NCBI GenBank assembly: GCA_003648125.1
Contig: QMOE01000009.1
Span: forward strand, 1 to 15,679
Origin: Chloroflexota bacterium
Lineage (GTDB): Bacteria > Chloroflexota > Anaerolineae > B4-G1
DNA: 15,679 nucleotides
Reading direction: 5' to 3'
In this document: piece by piece, positions 1 to 8,349 of the stretch
Layout: each line of letters starts with the position of its first letter
Numbering within the stretch: position 1 is the stretch's first letter
Notes under the pieces: generated by a model
The model's input: the letters and a program-made list of their open reading frames with translations, nothing else
Database searches by the model: none
Told to the model about the DNA's origin: nothing
Program-made: the position numbers and the translations under genes

Positions 1-70
1 CTCAGTACAAGGGTTTCGATACGCCTTCGGCTACTCAACCAGCGGTCGCTAGCCTTAGGTTGACGCGCAT

Positions 71-90
71 GGGTAAGAAACCCGCCCTAC
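71..90 (-). repeat. small hairpin repeat upstream of the first gene
   Basis: The first 142 bases hold no gene. At 71-83 there is a short hairpin (GGGT, loop AAGAA, ACCC). Read on the minus strand, the segment 71-90 begins with GTAG, like the other hairpin repeats in this window. The segment around 13-50 (GTTTCGATACGCCTTCGGCT) also looks like an interspersed intergenic repeat, but that is from memory. I see no convincing promoter here. The stem is only four base pairs, so the call is weak. Confidence 0.3.
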
Positions 91-142
91 AGATTCGCGC
101 CCCGGATTATTGAGATGATACAGTCATCACAAGAGATGAAAA

Positions 143-1777
143 ATGAGCAAGTACAGAACCTGGATCATCGTCGGAATAATACTGTTGGCCCTGACCGCTC
201 TGACTGCCTGGGCCTCCTCCCAGACGCCGATGGTTCCCCGGTCATCAGAGACGTGGAGCCGGGGCCAAGTCATTGGGCAGACACCCTTAAAGCGACGGGT
301 GGCTCTGCAAGTGGCTCCAGATGGCACTGCGTTCCTGATCTGGCAGAATATGGAGCATCAACTCGAACTGGCCCACGTCGGAGCGGATGGGGAACTGTTG
401 CTGAATCAAGTTCTCTCGGTGGGCGGGGGCGAGGCCGGCGACCCGCAGTTGCGGACGATGATCGGTGGACGTCTGCTCCTGCTGTGGCGGGAGGGGGAGT
501 ATCCCCACTCCACTGTCCGTTACGTCTTGCTGGAAACGGATGGCGTGCTCGTGGGCCAGCCCCAGACTCTCTCCGATCCGGCGATCCCGGTTCTGGACGC
601 CCCCCGGCTGGTCGCCGATGCCGAGGGTTGCTATCACGTGATATGGGCCGACGATGCCGGCATCAAATGGGTGGTGTTGGATGATGAGGGAGCGTTGCTG
701 GCAGGGCCGACTTTGCTTAACGCCACAGGACGCTTCCCGGCGGTTCGGGCGGATGACCAGGGAAAGCTGCACCTGATCTGGCAGCAGCGGCAGAGGGCGC
801 GCGTCGAGTCACTGTACTATATCGTTCTCGACCCTAAAGACGCGAGCGGCGCGGTGGGCGAGCCGGAGGAAATCGCCCAGATCGTCTTGAGCGCCGGTCA
901 GGGGTTGGGGGAGCCGGTCATCGGACTGACTCCAGAGACAGGCTATGTGTTCTGGGTGATACGGGATTTCAAGTACGTTTCCTCGTCGAGCGAGTATGCC
1001 TTCTTTCCCCTGGAATCCCCGCAACAGAAACAAATCGAGCCATTGCAGTTGAGGCAGGGGCGATATCCTGAGGGGATATACTCGTTGGAAACGACTCAAA
1101 CACCGCTGTTGGTGGCGTTGAGCGAGAGCGTACCAGACCCGGAAGTGATAGGAGCGGTTCGCTCTCAGATCGTCGTGATTGCCCTGGGGCAGGGGGAGGG
1201 GGAAGATGTCGTCACCGCTTCCGTCCAGGCATCTCTGAAACCCACCCTGGTCGTGGATGACCGCGCCAATTTGCACCTGGCCTGGCTAGAGACGACCGAG
1301 TTTGGAGTGTACCGGGTGGTCTATGCCAGCACTGCCCCAGCGGTGATGGAGAATTACAATGCTCTGACCATTTGGGATGTTCTGGACACGGTGTTCAGCA
1401 ACCTGTTTCGGTTCTCGACGCTGATCGTGGCATTGGTGGCGGTATTGATCATGTGGGCGGTCCTTCCGTTCTTGGTGCTAGTGATCTACCACCTCGTCAC
1501 CAGCGAGGAGACGCTGAACACTGCGCGCTCGTGGGGGGCGTTGATCGTGGCGCTGGCGTTGGAGGTGGCTCTGACTTTTCTTCAGCCGCCCCTCTTTGGC
1601 GTGGAGGCCGACTGGCCGGCGTTGCGCTGGGTGGCGCCGGCTCTTGCGGCTTTGGGAGCGGCGTTGGTGATGGCTAACGTCTGCCGCCGCCGCAAGTACA
1701 TGCATCTGTTCGCCGCCTACTTTTTGTTCGCCGGCGTGAATGGCTTGTTGCAAATGGTGATGTATTTTTTGTTCTGA
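143..1777 (+). CDS. membrane-anchored beta-propeller-like protein of unknown function
   Basis: The 544-residue protein has an N-terminal signal or anchor helix (about residues 8-24), a large extracytoplasmic region and four predicted transmembrane helices at the C-terminus (about 425-449, 464-481, 495-512 and 520-543). The outer region contains recurring 'D..G..hliW' units near residues 59-67, 159-168, 203-213 and 372-381 (for example DDQGKLHLIW and DDRANLHLAW). These resemble the blade motifs of sialidase/BNR-type beta-propellers. No catalytic residues are recognisable, so an enzyme activity cannot be claimed; ligand binding or a surface role is a guess. The ATG at 143 has only a weak upstream GAGATG as ribosome binding site but puts the hydrophobic segment right at the N-terminus. 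The gene converges on the VIT/vWA gene with a 74-base gap. Confidence 0.8.
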   Translation: MSKYRTWIIVGIILLALTALTAWASSQTPMVPRSSETWSRGQVIGQTPLKRRVALQVAPDGTAFLIWQNMEHQLELAHVGADGELLLNQVLSVGGGEAGDPQLRTMIGGRLLLLWREGEYPHSTVRYVLLETDGVLVGQPQTLSDPAIPVLDAPRLVADAEGCYHVIWADDAGIKWVVLDDEGALLAGPTLLNATGRFPAVRADDQGKLHLIWQQRQRARVESLYYIVLDPKDASGAVGEPEEIAQIVLSAGQGLGEPVIGLTPETGYVFWVIRDFKYVSSSSEYAFFPLESPQQKQIEPLQLRQGRYPEGIYSLETTQTPLLVALSESVPDPEVIGAVRSQIVVIALGQGEGEDVVTASVQASLKPTLVVDDRANLHLAWLETTEFGVYRVVYASTAPAVMENYNALTIWDVLDTVFSNLFRFSTLIVALVAVLIMWAVLPFLVLVIYHLVTSEETLNTARSWGALIVALALEVALTFLQPPLFGVEADWPALRWVAPALAALGAALVMANVCRRRKYMHLFAAYFLFAGVNGLLQMVMYFLF

Positions 1778-1810
1778 CAACGAATTCAGGTGCCCGGCAC
1801 TTTCTCGCTA

Positions 1811-1840
1811 GACCTCCGAGGTCTTGAGACCTCGGAGGTC
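1811..1840. repeat. nested palindrome between convergent genes, possible bidirectional terminator
   Basis: Two 13-base arms, GACCTCCGAGGTC (1811-1823) and GACCTCGGAGGTC (1828-1840), form a perfect inverted repeat around a TTGA loop. Each arm is itself a palindrome (GACCTC, one base, GAGGTC), so the DNA can form one long hairpin or two small ones. It sits 33 bases after the stop of the left gene and 11 bases beyond the stop of the right gene, where a terminator for both would be expected. There is no T-run on either side, so it is not a canonical intrinsic terminator and may instead be an interspersed repeat. Confidence 0.6.
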
Positions 1841-1851
1841 TGAATCCTCAT

Positions 1852-4164
1852 CTATGCTCCCCGTATCCTCGGCCACAGCGCCGCCATAGCCAGCGCGACG
1901 ATACCCATCACCATCGCACCTGCGCACGTTCCGCTCCCTGAGCCTGTACTCACAGGCGTGACCGGCTGCTCCGGCTCCGGTGTGTGAGTCGGCGGCGATT
2001 GCACTGGCCCGCCTTCTCCCGCCATCACCTCGTAGACTGTGCCTTCGGCCACAAAAATGACCCGCTCGCCCAGCGCAAAGTACGCGCCCCACTCTGGGCG
2101 CGCCGACAGCAAATCAAAGTACGCCTCGGAGCCAAAGCTGACTTGGGCTGTGCTCATTTGGGAAGGGTCAAAGGCCGTATCGATCCAGACGCCATCTTGG
2201 AGCAAAAAGGTCTTGCTGCCCACGTGTTTCACCACCTGCGCGGCCTCCTCCGGCATTGCCCAACCGCCGCCCGACTCGGCCCCGCGCAACTCGCTCTCCA
2301 ACTCGGCCTTGTCCGCCGCCTGCGCGCCGACGGCGGGCGGGGCCGGCAGCGACAGATATTCGCCCGCCGCCTCCTCGCGCCCCTCCTCGGTCAGGATGTG
2401 TTCCTCCTCGATGAGGAACGAGGTGTAGGGGGTGATGATGCCATAGCGCACGCTCAGTTCGACTATCGCGTCCACCCACTCTTGCCGCTCGCCGTGCAGC
2501 CGAATCTGAGTCAGCAGGTAGCCGATCTTGCGCGTGGCCCACAGGCGCGGAATGAAATCATCTCCTCCCTCGGCGCGAAAGTTGCCCTCGTAGACGAACT
2601 CTCGCCGCTCCCCGTTCACGTTGCCGCTGAGCGTGATGCGAGTCGCGCCCCCCTCGCGGTAGCGACCGGTCAGGATGAGCTGCGTACCCGCAAAGAGATC
2701 GGGCAGCGGATAGGGGTAGGTATCTTCCACCAACACGTCGCCAAAATCAAGCTCAATGTCGGCCAGGACGGGCGTGCTGATTTTGGCGTAAAAGCTCGAG
2801 ATCTCCTCGTCAATCCGCTCGTCGGGGCGGACGTAGCCGGCGACCCCGCGCTGCTGCTCGGCCAACGTATCTAGCAGGATGGTGTTGACGTCGTCGCCGA
2901 CGCCAAAGGGGAACAGGCGCGCGTTGTCCGGCGCGGCGGATTCGATGTTGGAGAGAATCTGCTCGATCTCGGTCACGCCCTCGGTGGGCAGCCCGTCGGT
3001 GAGAAAGATGAACACCGTGGGCCGCTCGTCGACTTGGGCCATCGCTTCCAAGAGCGCGCGGTTGATGTCGGTGCCGCCGACCGCTTCCAGGCGGCGCACC
3101 CAGTCGGCGGCCTCACCCGCCTCCGCAGCGGGCCGCAGTTCGCGCGCGTACTGTTGCAGGCCGGTGGAAAAGGCAATCACGTTGAAGCGATCTTCCGCGT
3201 TCAAATGTTCCAGCACATAGACCAGTGCCTCTTGAGCCTGCTCGATCTTGGCCCCCTCCATCGAGCCGGAGGTATCGAGCACCAGGATGACGTCGCGGGG
3301 GATCACGTGGCCCTCGTCCACCTCGACGGTGGGAGCGACCAGCAGCAGAAAGAACCCTTCGGCAAGCTCAGGGCGACGGCCGTCGTCGCTGGCCGATTCC
3401 CGATAGCTCAACAGGTTCAGCCCTACGTCATCCTGGCTGACGGTGTAGATCAACTCAAAGTCCTGGTCGGGCAGCAGGTCACTCTCCTCGTAGCCGACGG
3501 TGGCCCGGTAGTCGCCGTCCCGTTCGATGTAGACCCGGTCCTGGTGGGTGGGCGAGTAGAGGGCGTGCATCGCGTTCTGGGAGCGGATCTCGACGTGGAC
3601 GCTGACATCCTCCAGCGGGCGGGCGGAGAACTTTTCCGTGTTGAGCGGGTAGACGTAGCGCACCAGACCGTTCTCGACCGGCAGCACCTGGCTATATTCC
3701 AACTCGACCTGGCGCGAGCCGCCGGGTGGAATGGGAAAAATGCGAGCTTGCACCGCGTCGCGCCCGACGTATTCCAAGAGCGCGGGGTCGCGCCGCTGGC
3801 GGACGATCTCCTCGTAGATTTGGCGGGCCTCGTCGGCCTCCAGAATCTCTCCTTCGACCGGCACGCCGTCCACCCACATGATAAATTCGGAGACGGCCGC
3901 CCCCTCCGGCAGCGGAAAGACGTAGGTACCCTCGACCTCCCAATCGCACTCGTTGAGGAACTCTTGCTCGACGCGCGTCGTCGCGACTTGATCCTCAATG
4001 GTGACGGTGACGCGGTGGTAGCGGATGGTGAGCCAGGATTCCTCCAGCGGGGGCGGGTCGGGCCACGGGGGCGGATCGGGGATGATGATGCCATCGGCCA
4101 GGGCGGGCGGGACGATGCTCAGTAGCAAAACAGTGGCGATGATTAGAGATTTGGTTTTGGACAT
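1852..4164 (-). CDS. secreted VIT domain and von Willebrand factor A domain protein
   Basis: The 770-residue protein has a signal peptide (about 1-23), a proline-rich segment (30-39), a VIT domain (about 42-170), a vWA domain (about 290-460), a C-terminal beta-rich region, a Pro/Thr-rich spacer (about 723-740) and a final hydrophobic helix (about 747-764). The vWA metal site (MIDAS) is complete: DTSGS at 297-301, T365 and D390 in LTDG. The motif YGIITPYTSF (574-583), typical of bacterial VIT-vWA proteins, follows. The architecture matches inter-alpha-trypsin-inhibitor heavy-chain-like bacterial proteins, which are exported and probably bind other proteins or surfaces through a bound metal ion; the partner is unknown. 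The ATG at 4162-4164 follows a strong ribosome binding site (AGGAGGAAG, minus strand, 4177-4169). It is transcribed divergently from radA. Confidence 0.92.
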   Translation of the reverse strand: MSKTKSLIIATVLLLSIVPPALADGIIIPDPPPWPDPPPLEESWLTIRYHRVTVTIEDQVATTRVEQEFLNECDWEVEGTYVFPLPEGAAVSEFIMWVDGVPVEGEILEADEARQIYEEIVRQRRDPALLEYVGRDAVQARIFPIPPGGSRQVELEYSQVLPVENGLVRYVYPLNTEKFSARPLEDVSVHVEIRSQNAMHALYSPTHQDRVYIERDGDYRATVGYEESDLLPDQDFELIYTVSQDDVGLNLLSYRESASDDGRRPELAEGFFLLLVAPTVEVDEGHVIPRDVILVLDTSGSMEGAKIEQAQEALVYVLEHLNAEDRFNVIAFSTGLQQYARELRPAAEAGEAADWVRRLEAVGGTDINRALLEAMAQVDERPTVFIFLTDGLPTEGVTEIEQILSNIESAAPDNARLFPFGVGDDVNTILLDTLAEQQRGVAGYVRPDERIDEEISSFYAKISTPVLADIELDFGDVLVEDTYPYPLPDLFAGTQLILTGRYREGGATRITLSGNVNGERREFVYEGNFRAEGGDDFIPRLWATRKIGYLLTQIRLHGERQEWVDAIVELSVRYGIITPYTSFLIEEEHILTEEGREEAAGEYLSLPAPPAVGAQAADKAELESELRGAESGGGWAMPEEAAQVVKHVGSKTFLLQDGVWIDTAFDPSQMSTAQVSFGSEAYFDLLSARPEWGAYFALGERVIFVAEGTVYEVMAGEGGPVQSPPTHTPEPEQPVTPVSTGSGSGTCAGAMVMGIVALAMAALWPRIRGA

Positions 4165-4283
4165 TTTCTTCCTCCTGATGCTTTATGTTCTGTAGTGTAG
4201 ACGCCGGGGAGGATGAGAAGGTTCCCCTGGTTGACCAAATGCCAGATTGGTGATATGGTAACGTTATCCCAATAGCCAGGCGT

Positions 4284-4312
4284 TTGCCCTGGAACAAGTG
4301 TTCTGGTACAAT
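4284..4312 (+). promoter_or_regulatory. sigma-70 promoter of radA
   Basis: A -35 box TTGCCC (4284-4289) and a -10 box TACAAT (4307-4312) are separated by 17 bases. Transcription would start near 4319, giving a leader of about 12 bases before the radA ATG at 4331. Just upstream lies the palindrome TAACGTTA (4259-4266), which could be an operator. Confidence 0.7.
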
Positions 4313-4330
4313 AACTGGCGGAGGTCAACG

Positions 4331-5698
4331 ATGGCTAAAACACGCACACGATGGGTCTGCCAGAGCTGCGGGAGGACTGCGCTCCGCGAGATGGGGCGCT
4401 GCCCTGGCTGCGGTGAGTGGAACACGATGGTCGAGGTGATCGAGCAGCCGAGTGCTGCGACGGCCGGGCTGCCGACCGTCCCCGGCAGCGAGCCGCGCCG
4501 CCTGACCGAGATTGAGACGGCGAGGGTGGACCGGCTGCCGTTGCCGCTGGGCGAGTTCGCCCGCGTGCTGGGTGGCGGCGTTGTGCCTGGTTCTCTCATC
4601 CTTGTTGGCGGGGAGCCTGGCATCGGCAAGAGCACGTTGCTCACCCAGGCCGCCGGCATGATGGCGGAGGCTACTGACCGTCCTGTGCTCTACGTCTCTG
4701 GCGAAGAGTCGGCCCGGCAGATCAAGATGCGCGCCGACCGGCTTGCCGTGCGCAGCGCCGATTTGTTCGTCGTCACCGAGACCCGGTTGGAGGCGATCCT
4801 GCGCCACGCGGAGCAGGTGCAGCCGGTGGCGCTGATTGTGGATTCGATTCAGACTGTCACCTCGGATGAGTTGACCTCGGCGGCTGGCTCAATCAGCCAG
4901 GTGCGCCAGGCGGCCTCCCGTTTTCAGTGGTGGGCCAAAGCGGAAGGGGTGTCTGTCTTTCTGGTGGGCCACGTGACCAAATCGGGGGCCATCGCCGGCC
5001 CCAAGGTGTTGGAGCACATTGTTGATACCGTGCTTTACTTGGAGGGGGATCGCTTTCACACCTACCGGCTGCTGCGCTCGGTCAAAAACCGCTTTGGAGC
5101 CACGTCGGAGGTGGGCGTGTTCGAGATGCGGGAGCAGGGGATGATTGAGGTATCAAATCCCTCGGAGGCGTTCCTGGCCGAGCGGATGGTCAACGCGCCG
5201 GGGTCGGCTATCGCGGTGACGATGGAGGGCACGCGCCCGCTGTTGGTGGAGATTCAGGCGCTCGCCAGCCACACCGCTTTTGGACATCCGCGCCGCACGG
5301 CCAACGGCGTGGACTTTAACCGGCTGCTCTTGATCACGGCCGTGCTATCTCGTCGCGTGGGGCTGCGGCTCTACGATCAGGATGTTTTCGCCAACGTCAT
5401 CGGCGGTCTGCAGGTGGGAGAGCCAGCGGCCGATTTGGCGGTGGCGGTGGCGATTGGCTCTAGCGTGCGCGATAAACCTGTCAAAGCGGATTTGGCTATC
5501 ATCGGCGAGGTGGGACTTTCCGGCGAGGTGCGGGCGGTGGGTCAGACGGCGGCCCGGCTGAAGGAGGCGGCGCAGTTGGGCTTTGGTCGCTGCTTGCTGC
5601 CCAAGCGCGCGCGGCGGGGACAGGAGCCGCTGCCGGAGGGCATAGAGGCTGTCCCCGTGCGCTCCGTGGCCGAGGCGGTGGAAAAGGCGCTGGTTTAG
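4331..5698 (+). CDS. radA: DNA repair protein RadA
   Basis: The 455-residue product is a full-length RadA (Sms), the RecA-like ATPase that helps branch migration and strand exchange in recombinational repair in the cytoplasm. It has the N-terminal four-cysteine zinc finger (C10, C13, C24, C27), Walker A GEPGIGKS (94-101), Walker B LIVDS (168-172), the RadA signature KNRFG (252-256) and the C-terminal Lon-protease-like domain (about 290-455, without protease function in this family). The ATG at 4331 is preferred over an in-frame GTG at 4298. It gives the usual MAKTRTRWVC N-terminus, has GGAGG (4320-4324) six bases upstream, and the GTG lies before the predicted transcription start. The restriction-modification pair follows on the same strand but has its own promoter. 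Confidence 0.97.
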   Translation: MAKTRTRWVCQSCGRTALREMGRCPGCGEWNTMVEVIEQPSAATAGLPTVPGSEPRRLTEIETARVDRLPLPLGEFARVLGGGVVPGSLILVGGEPGIGKSTLLTQAAGMMAEATDRPVLYVSGEESARQIKMRADRLAVRSADLFVVTETRLEAILRHAEQVQPVALIVDSIQTVTSDELTSAAGSISQVRQAASRFQWWAKAEGVSVFLVGHVTKSGAIAGPKVLEHIVDTVLYLEGDRFHTYRLLRSVKNRFGATSEVGVFEMREQGMIEVSNPSEAFLAERMVNAPGSAIAVTMEGTRPLLVEIQALASHTAFGHPRRTANGVDFNRLLLITAVLSRRVGLRLYDQDVFANVIGGLQVGEPAADLAVAVAIGSSVRDKPVKADLAIIGEVGLSGEVRAVGQTAARLKEAAQLGFGRCLLPKRARRGQEPLPEGIEAVPVRSVAEAVEKALV

Positions 5699-5714
5699 CG
5701 TCTCGGAGGAGATG

Positions 5715-5723
5715 TGTTATAAT
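5715..5723 (+). promoter_or_regulatory. extended -10 promoter of the restriction-modification genes
   Basis: TGTTATAAT at 5715-5723 is a perfect extended -10 element (TGnTATAAT). The -35 region is poor. Transcription would start near 5730, about ten bases before the ATG at 5741. The short leader still holds GAGGT (5732-5736), four bases before the start codon. Confidence 0.7.
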
Positions 5724-5740
5724 CGGGGTGTGAGGTTGCT

Positions 5741-7141
5741 ATGGTGAAGAAAAGTGAAATTCCGTTTGGTGCTCAATTTAGCCCTAGTCAGGTAGACCTA
5801 CCTGGGGTACTTGAAATCATCCACGACCGTGCAGGTGATCGCAACAGAATCACCCAAGCCATACGCGACGAGTTCTTCGCGACCCACTCCCAGACTCAAC
5901 GTTGGAAACTAGCTGATAACACCGTACTGGCCTTGCGAGCATATGGCCTGTTAAACGAGGACGGTGCGACACCGACTGCATTGGCGGGGAAATTGATGGC
6001 AATTGCCAGCACGCCAGATGCACTTTATGAACGATTCGCCAAACACATTTTGGTGAACCTCAGAGGCATTCCTTTTGTGGAAACATTGGAGGTAATGCAG
6101 ACAGCCGGTGAGAAAATCACCCTTCACACACTGAGTAAATGTCTCGAACAACGCGGGCTATACGTGCCACGAGGTGCGGTACATCTTAGTAGTATGCGGT
6201 TATGGCTGGCGCGAGCAGGCATCTTTGATGCGAGTGTCAAGGGCGGCCCAAGATTATACCAGGTTAATCAATTGCGCTTGAACGAGGTACTTGGTGTTAG
6301 GCTGGATGTGATTGATGACTTGACTCATCTCAATGCCAATCAGCGAGCTTTCCTGCGCGCACTCACACGCATTACGGAGCCAGGTGCTCTCGTTGCGAAC
6401 AAGGTGGCTGACCTGGCAAGTACGCTCTACGCGGTGGAGTACAATCACAAGGAATTGCCAAAGTCCGTTTTGTTTCCACTGCGTGACCTGGGGTACATAC
6501 AAGCAACAAAGACGACGACGGGACGAGGCGCCAAACCTTACGAGGTCTCACGGACGGCCAAATTTCACCAAGAAATCTCCGAGCCGATTCTTGCAGCGGC
6601 GGCAGAGAAGGCCGGGCTGGTTCCTAAAGAGGTCTTTGAACTTCCATTATCGCAGATACTTGCTGATCTCAAGTCATCCAACACACACACCAAGGGCAAA
6701 GCACTTGAATTGCTGGCGATTTACCTCACCCGCTTGATTGATTTAGATTTCAAGGGTTGGCGCACACGCAGTGCGGATACAGGTGGGGCCGAAGTGGATG
6801 TAATCGTTGAAGGAGCACGGCTAATTTTTAGTCGTTGGCAGATTCAGGCCAAGAATACCAGAACCGTTCGGCTGGGCGACGTCGCGAAAGAAGTTGGCCT
6901 GTCGCTCACCTTTATTTACTCCAATGTGGTGATGATTGTGACAACAGGTGATTTCACCAAGGACGCTTACAGTTACGCTCAACACGTGATGAAAACTTGT
7001 AACCTCAACGTGATTTTACTAAATGGTTCCGAACTTGCGCGCATCAGCCAGGATCCAACAAACATCGCAGCCATTCTTAACAGCAAAGCTGAACAAGCGA
7101 TGAAGGTTAAAGAGCGCACGAATTACTTTGTGGCTCAGTAG
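5741..7141 (+). CDS. PD-(D/E)xK restriction endonuclease, probably of a type II system
   Basis: The 466-residue protein is predicted to be the nuclease partner of the downstream DNA methyltransferase. The C-terminal part fits a PD-(D/E)xK core of the Mrr-like kind: a helix with E323 (KGKALELLA), GGAEVDVIVEG with D353, then QIQAKN with Q369 and K371 after a beta-strand. Residues about 20-275 look helical with winged-helix-like stretches (for instance ADLASTLYAVEYNHKELPKS and PLRDLGYIQATKTTTGRGAKPY), suitable for DNA recognition. It is much longer than PvuII endonuclease (157 residues) and does not resemble it, although the neighbouring methyltransferase is PvuII-like. The gene is visibly A+T-richer than its flanks, which suggests horizontal transfer. 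Specificity cannot be read from the sequence. The nuclease assignment rests on the motif pattern and the neighbour. Confidence 0.75.
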   Translation: MVKKSEIPFGAQFSPSQVDLPGVLEIIHDRAGDRNRITQAIRDEFFATHSQTQRWKLADNTVLALRAYGLLNEDGATPTALAGKLMAIASTPDALYERFAKHILVNLRGIPFVETLEVMQTAGEKITLHTLSKCLEQRGLYVPRGAVHLSSMRLWLARAGIFDASVKGGPRLYQVNQLRLNEVLGVRLDVIDDLTHLNANQRAFLRALTRITEPGALVANKVADLASTLYAVEYNHKELPKSVLFPLRDLGYIQATKTTTGRGAKPYEVSRTAKFHQEISEPILAAAAEKAGLVPKEVFELPLSQILADLKSSNTHTKGKALELLAIYLTRLIDLDFKGWRTRSADTGGAEVDVIVEGARLIFSRWQIQAKNTRTVRLGDVAKEVGLSLTFIYSNVVMIVTTGDFTKDAYSYAQHVMKTCNLNVILLNGSELARISQDPTNIAAILNSKAEQAMKVKERTNYFVAQ

Positions 7142-7158
7142 GCGTAGGGGGGGTATTT

Positions 7159-8079
7159 GTGACCGAGATTGATTTTAGGGAAGAACCGTTTTATGCAACC
7201 CAGTACGGCGAGGCTTACTTGGGGGATGCGTTGCTCTACTTGCGCCAGATAGAATGTGACTCGGTTGACTTGATTGTGACATCGCCGCCCTTTGCCCTGA
7301 AGCGCAAGAAGGAATATGGCAATGTTGAGGCCAAAGATTACGTGCAGTGGTTCATGAAATTTGCGGTCGAGTTCAAGCGGATACTCAAGGACACTGGCAG
7401 CCTAGTTATTGACATCGGTGGTACCTGGGTTAAAGGTCAGCCGACTCGCTCGTTGTACCATTTTGATCTCTTGATTGCTTTGTGCAGGACGGTCGAGTTC
7501 CATTTGGCTCAAGAGTTCTATTGGTATAATCCATCCAAGCTACCATCCCCTGCTGAGTGGGTTACGGTAAGGCGGATTCGTGTCAAAGATGCTGTCGATC
7601 CTATCTGGTGGCTTTCAAAGACACCGCATCCTAAAGCAAGTAACTGGCGGGTATTGAAACCGTACAGCGACTCGATGAAAAAGTTGCTGGAGAATGGCTA
7701 TAAAGCAAAGCTACGACCTTCTGGGCATGACATCTCTGAAAACTTTTCGAAGGATAACAAAGGCGCAATTCCGCCCAACCTATTGGAACTAGCAAACACT
7801 GACTCCAACAGCGCATACCTGCGAGAATGTCGCAAGCATGGCACTAAACCTCACCCGGCGCGATTCCCTCATGGTTTGCCCGAGTTCTTTATCAAGTTCC
7901 TGACCGAGCCTGGCGACTTGGTGGTTGACCCCTTTGCGGGTAGTAACATCACTGGTGAAGTAGCCGAACGTCTAGGGCGGCGCTGGTTGGCGTTCGAGAT
8001 AGTTGAAGAATATCTTCAAGTCTCCATGTTTCGTTTTCAGGAGTCGTGCGAACAGCCGCTCCTTTTCACAGGGAGATAA
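7159..8079 (+). CDS. site-specific DNA methyltransferase, M.PvuII-like (N4-cytosine, beta class)
   Basis: The 306-residue enzyme transfers a methyl group from S-adenosylmethionine to DNA and should protect host sites from the nuclease encoded just upstream. The motif order is that of beta-class amino-methyltransferases: catalytic motif IV TSPPF (41-45) near the N-terminus and the SAM-binding motif I DPFAGSN (257-263) near the C-terminus. The segments FALKRKKEYGN (45-55), FYWYNPSKLPSPAEW (120-134), RPSGHDI (186-192), SKDNKGAIPPNLL (197-209) and HPARFPHGLPEFFI (232-245) closely match what I remember of M.PvuII, an N4-cytosine enzyme for CAGCTG. Start is GTG at 7159, with a G-rich ribosome binding site (7147-7153). 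It lies 17 bases after the nuclease stop, so the two are co-transcribed. The target need not be identical to that of PvuII. Confidence 0.92.
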   Translation: MTEIDFREEPFYATQYGEAYLGDALLYLRQIECDSVDLIVTSPPFALKRKKEYGNVEAKDYVQWFMKFAVEFKRILKDTGSLVIDIGGTWVKGQPTRSLYHFDLLIALCRTVEFHLAQEFYWYNPSKLPSPAEWVTVRRIRVKDAVDPIWWLSKTPHPKASNWRVLKPYSDSMKKLLENGYKAKLRPSGHDISENFSKDNKGAIPPNLLELANTDSNSAYLRECRKHGTKPHPARFPHGLPEFFIKFLTEPGDLVVDPFAGSNITGEVAERLGRRWLAFEIVEEYLQVSMFRFQESCEQPLLFTGR

Positions 8080-8114
8080 ATCATATCTTTTCAATGTTCC
8101 GGGGCGATTGTGCC

Positions 8115-8169
8115 GTAGCCGCGATTTCTATATCGCGCCAGCCCCGCGAGGTATGGAGACCTCGGCTAC
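8115..8169. repeat. GTAG-headed paired-hairpin repeat, copy A (REP/BIME-like)
   Basis: The ends GTAGCCG (8115-8121) and CGGCTAC (8163-8169) are inverted repeats. They enclose two hairpins: CGCGAT/ATCGCG (8120-8125 with 8132-8137) and CGAGGT/ACCTCG (8147-8152 with 8159-8164). The left half matches the copies at 12700 and 13333; the right hairpin has a different stem. GTAG next to a palindrome is the hallmark of REP elements mobilised by RAYT transposases. The left flank 8091-8105 also matches 12655-12669 at 13 of 15 positions. Confidence 0.8.
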
Positions 8170-8227
8170 ATTGCCCCAACTTTTTGAAAACATGCGCTTT
8201 TACGTACCTTTTCAATATCCTGGGTAT

Positions 8228-8276
8228 GGGCAGGAGCAAGTCCTGCCCGTAAGGGCGACCGCAAGGGTTCGTCCCT
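8228..8276. repeat. two adjacent hairpin repeats in the gap before ftsK
   Basis: A perfect 8-bp hairpin, GGGCAGGA/TCCTGCCC (8228-8235 with 8241-8248, loop GCAAG), is followed by an imperfect one, AGGGCGACC (8252-8260) with GGGTTCGTCCCT (8265-8276), loop GCAA. They belong to a gene-free stretch (8080-8482) that consists largely of such palindromes. No open frame there has a credible start and ribosome binding site. Confidence 0.7.
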
Positions 8277-8349
8277 ATCTATTGAGAAGATACGCCGACG
8301 GGAACCAAGTACCTGAGGCAACGCGCAGTTCACCCTCAAGGACGAAAAT

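Noticed and set aside
3034..4125. Plus-strand open frame of 363 codons opposite the VIT/vWA gene
   Set aside because: It is the antisense of a gene with clear domains, and its composition is typical of a shadow frame.
4298..4330. GTG start of radA at 4298
   Set aside because: It lies before the predicted transcription start. The ATG at 4331 has a good ribosome binding site and yields the normal RadA N-terminus.
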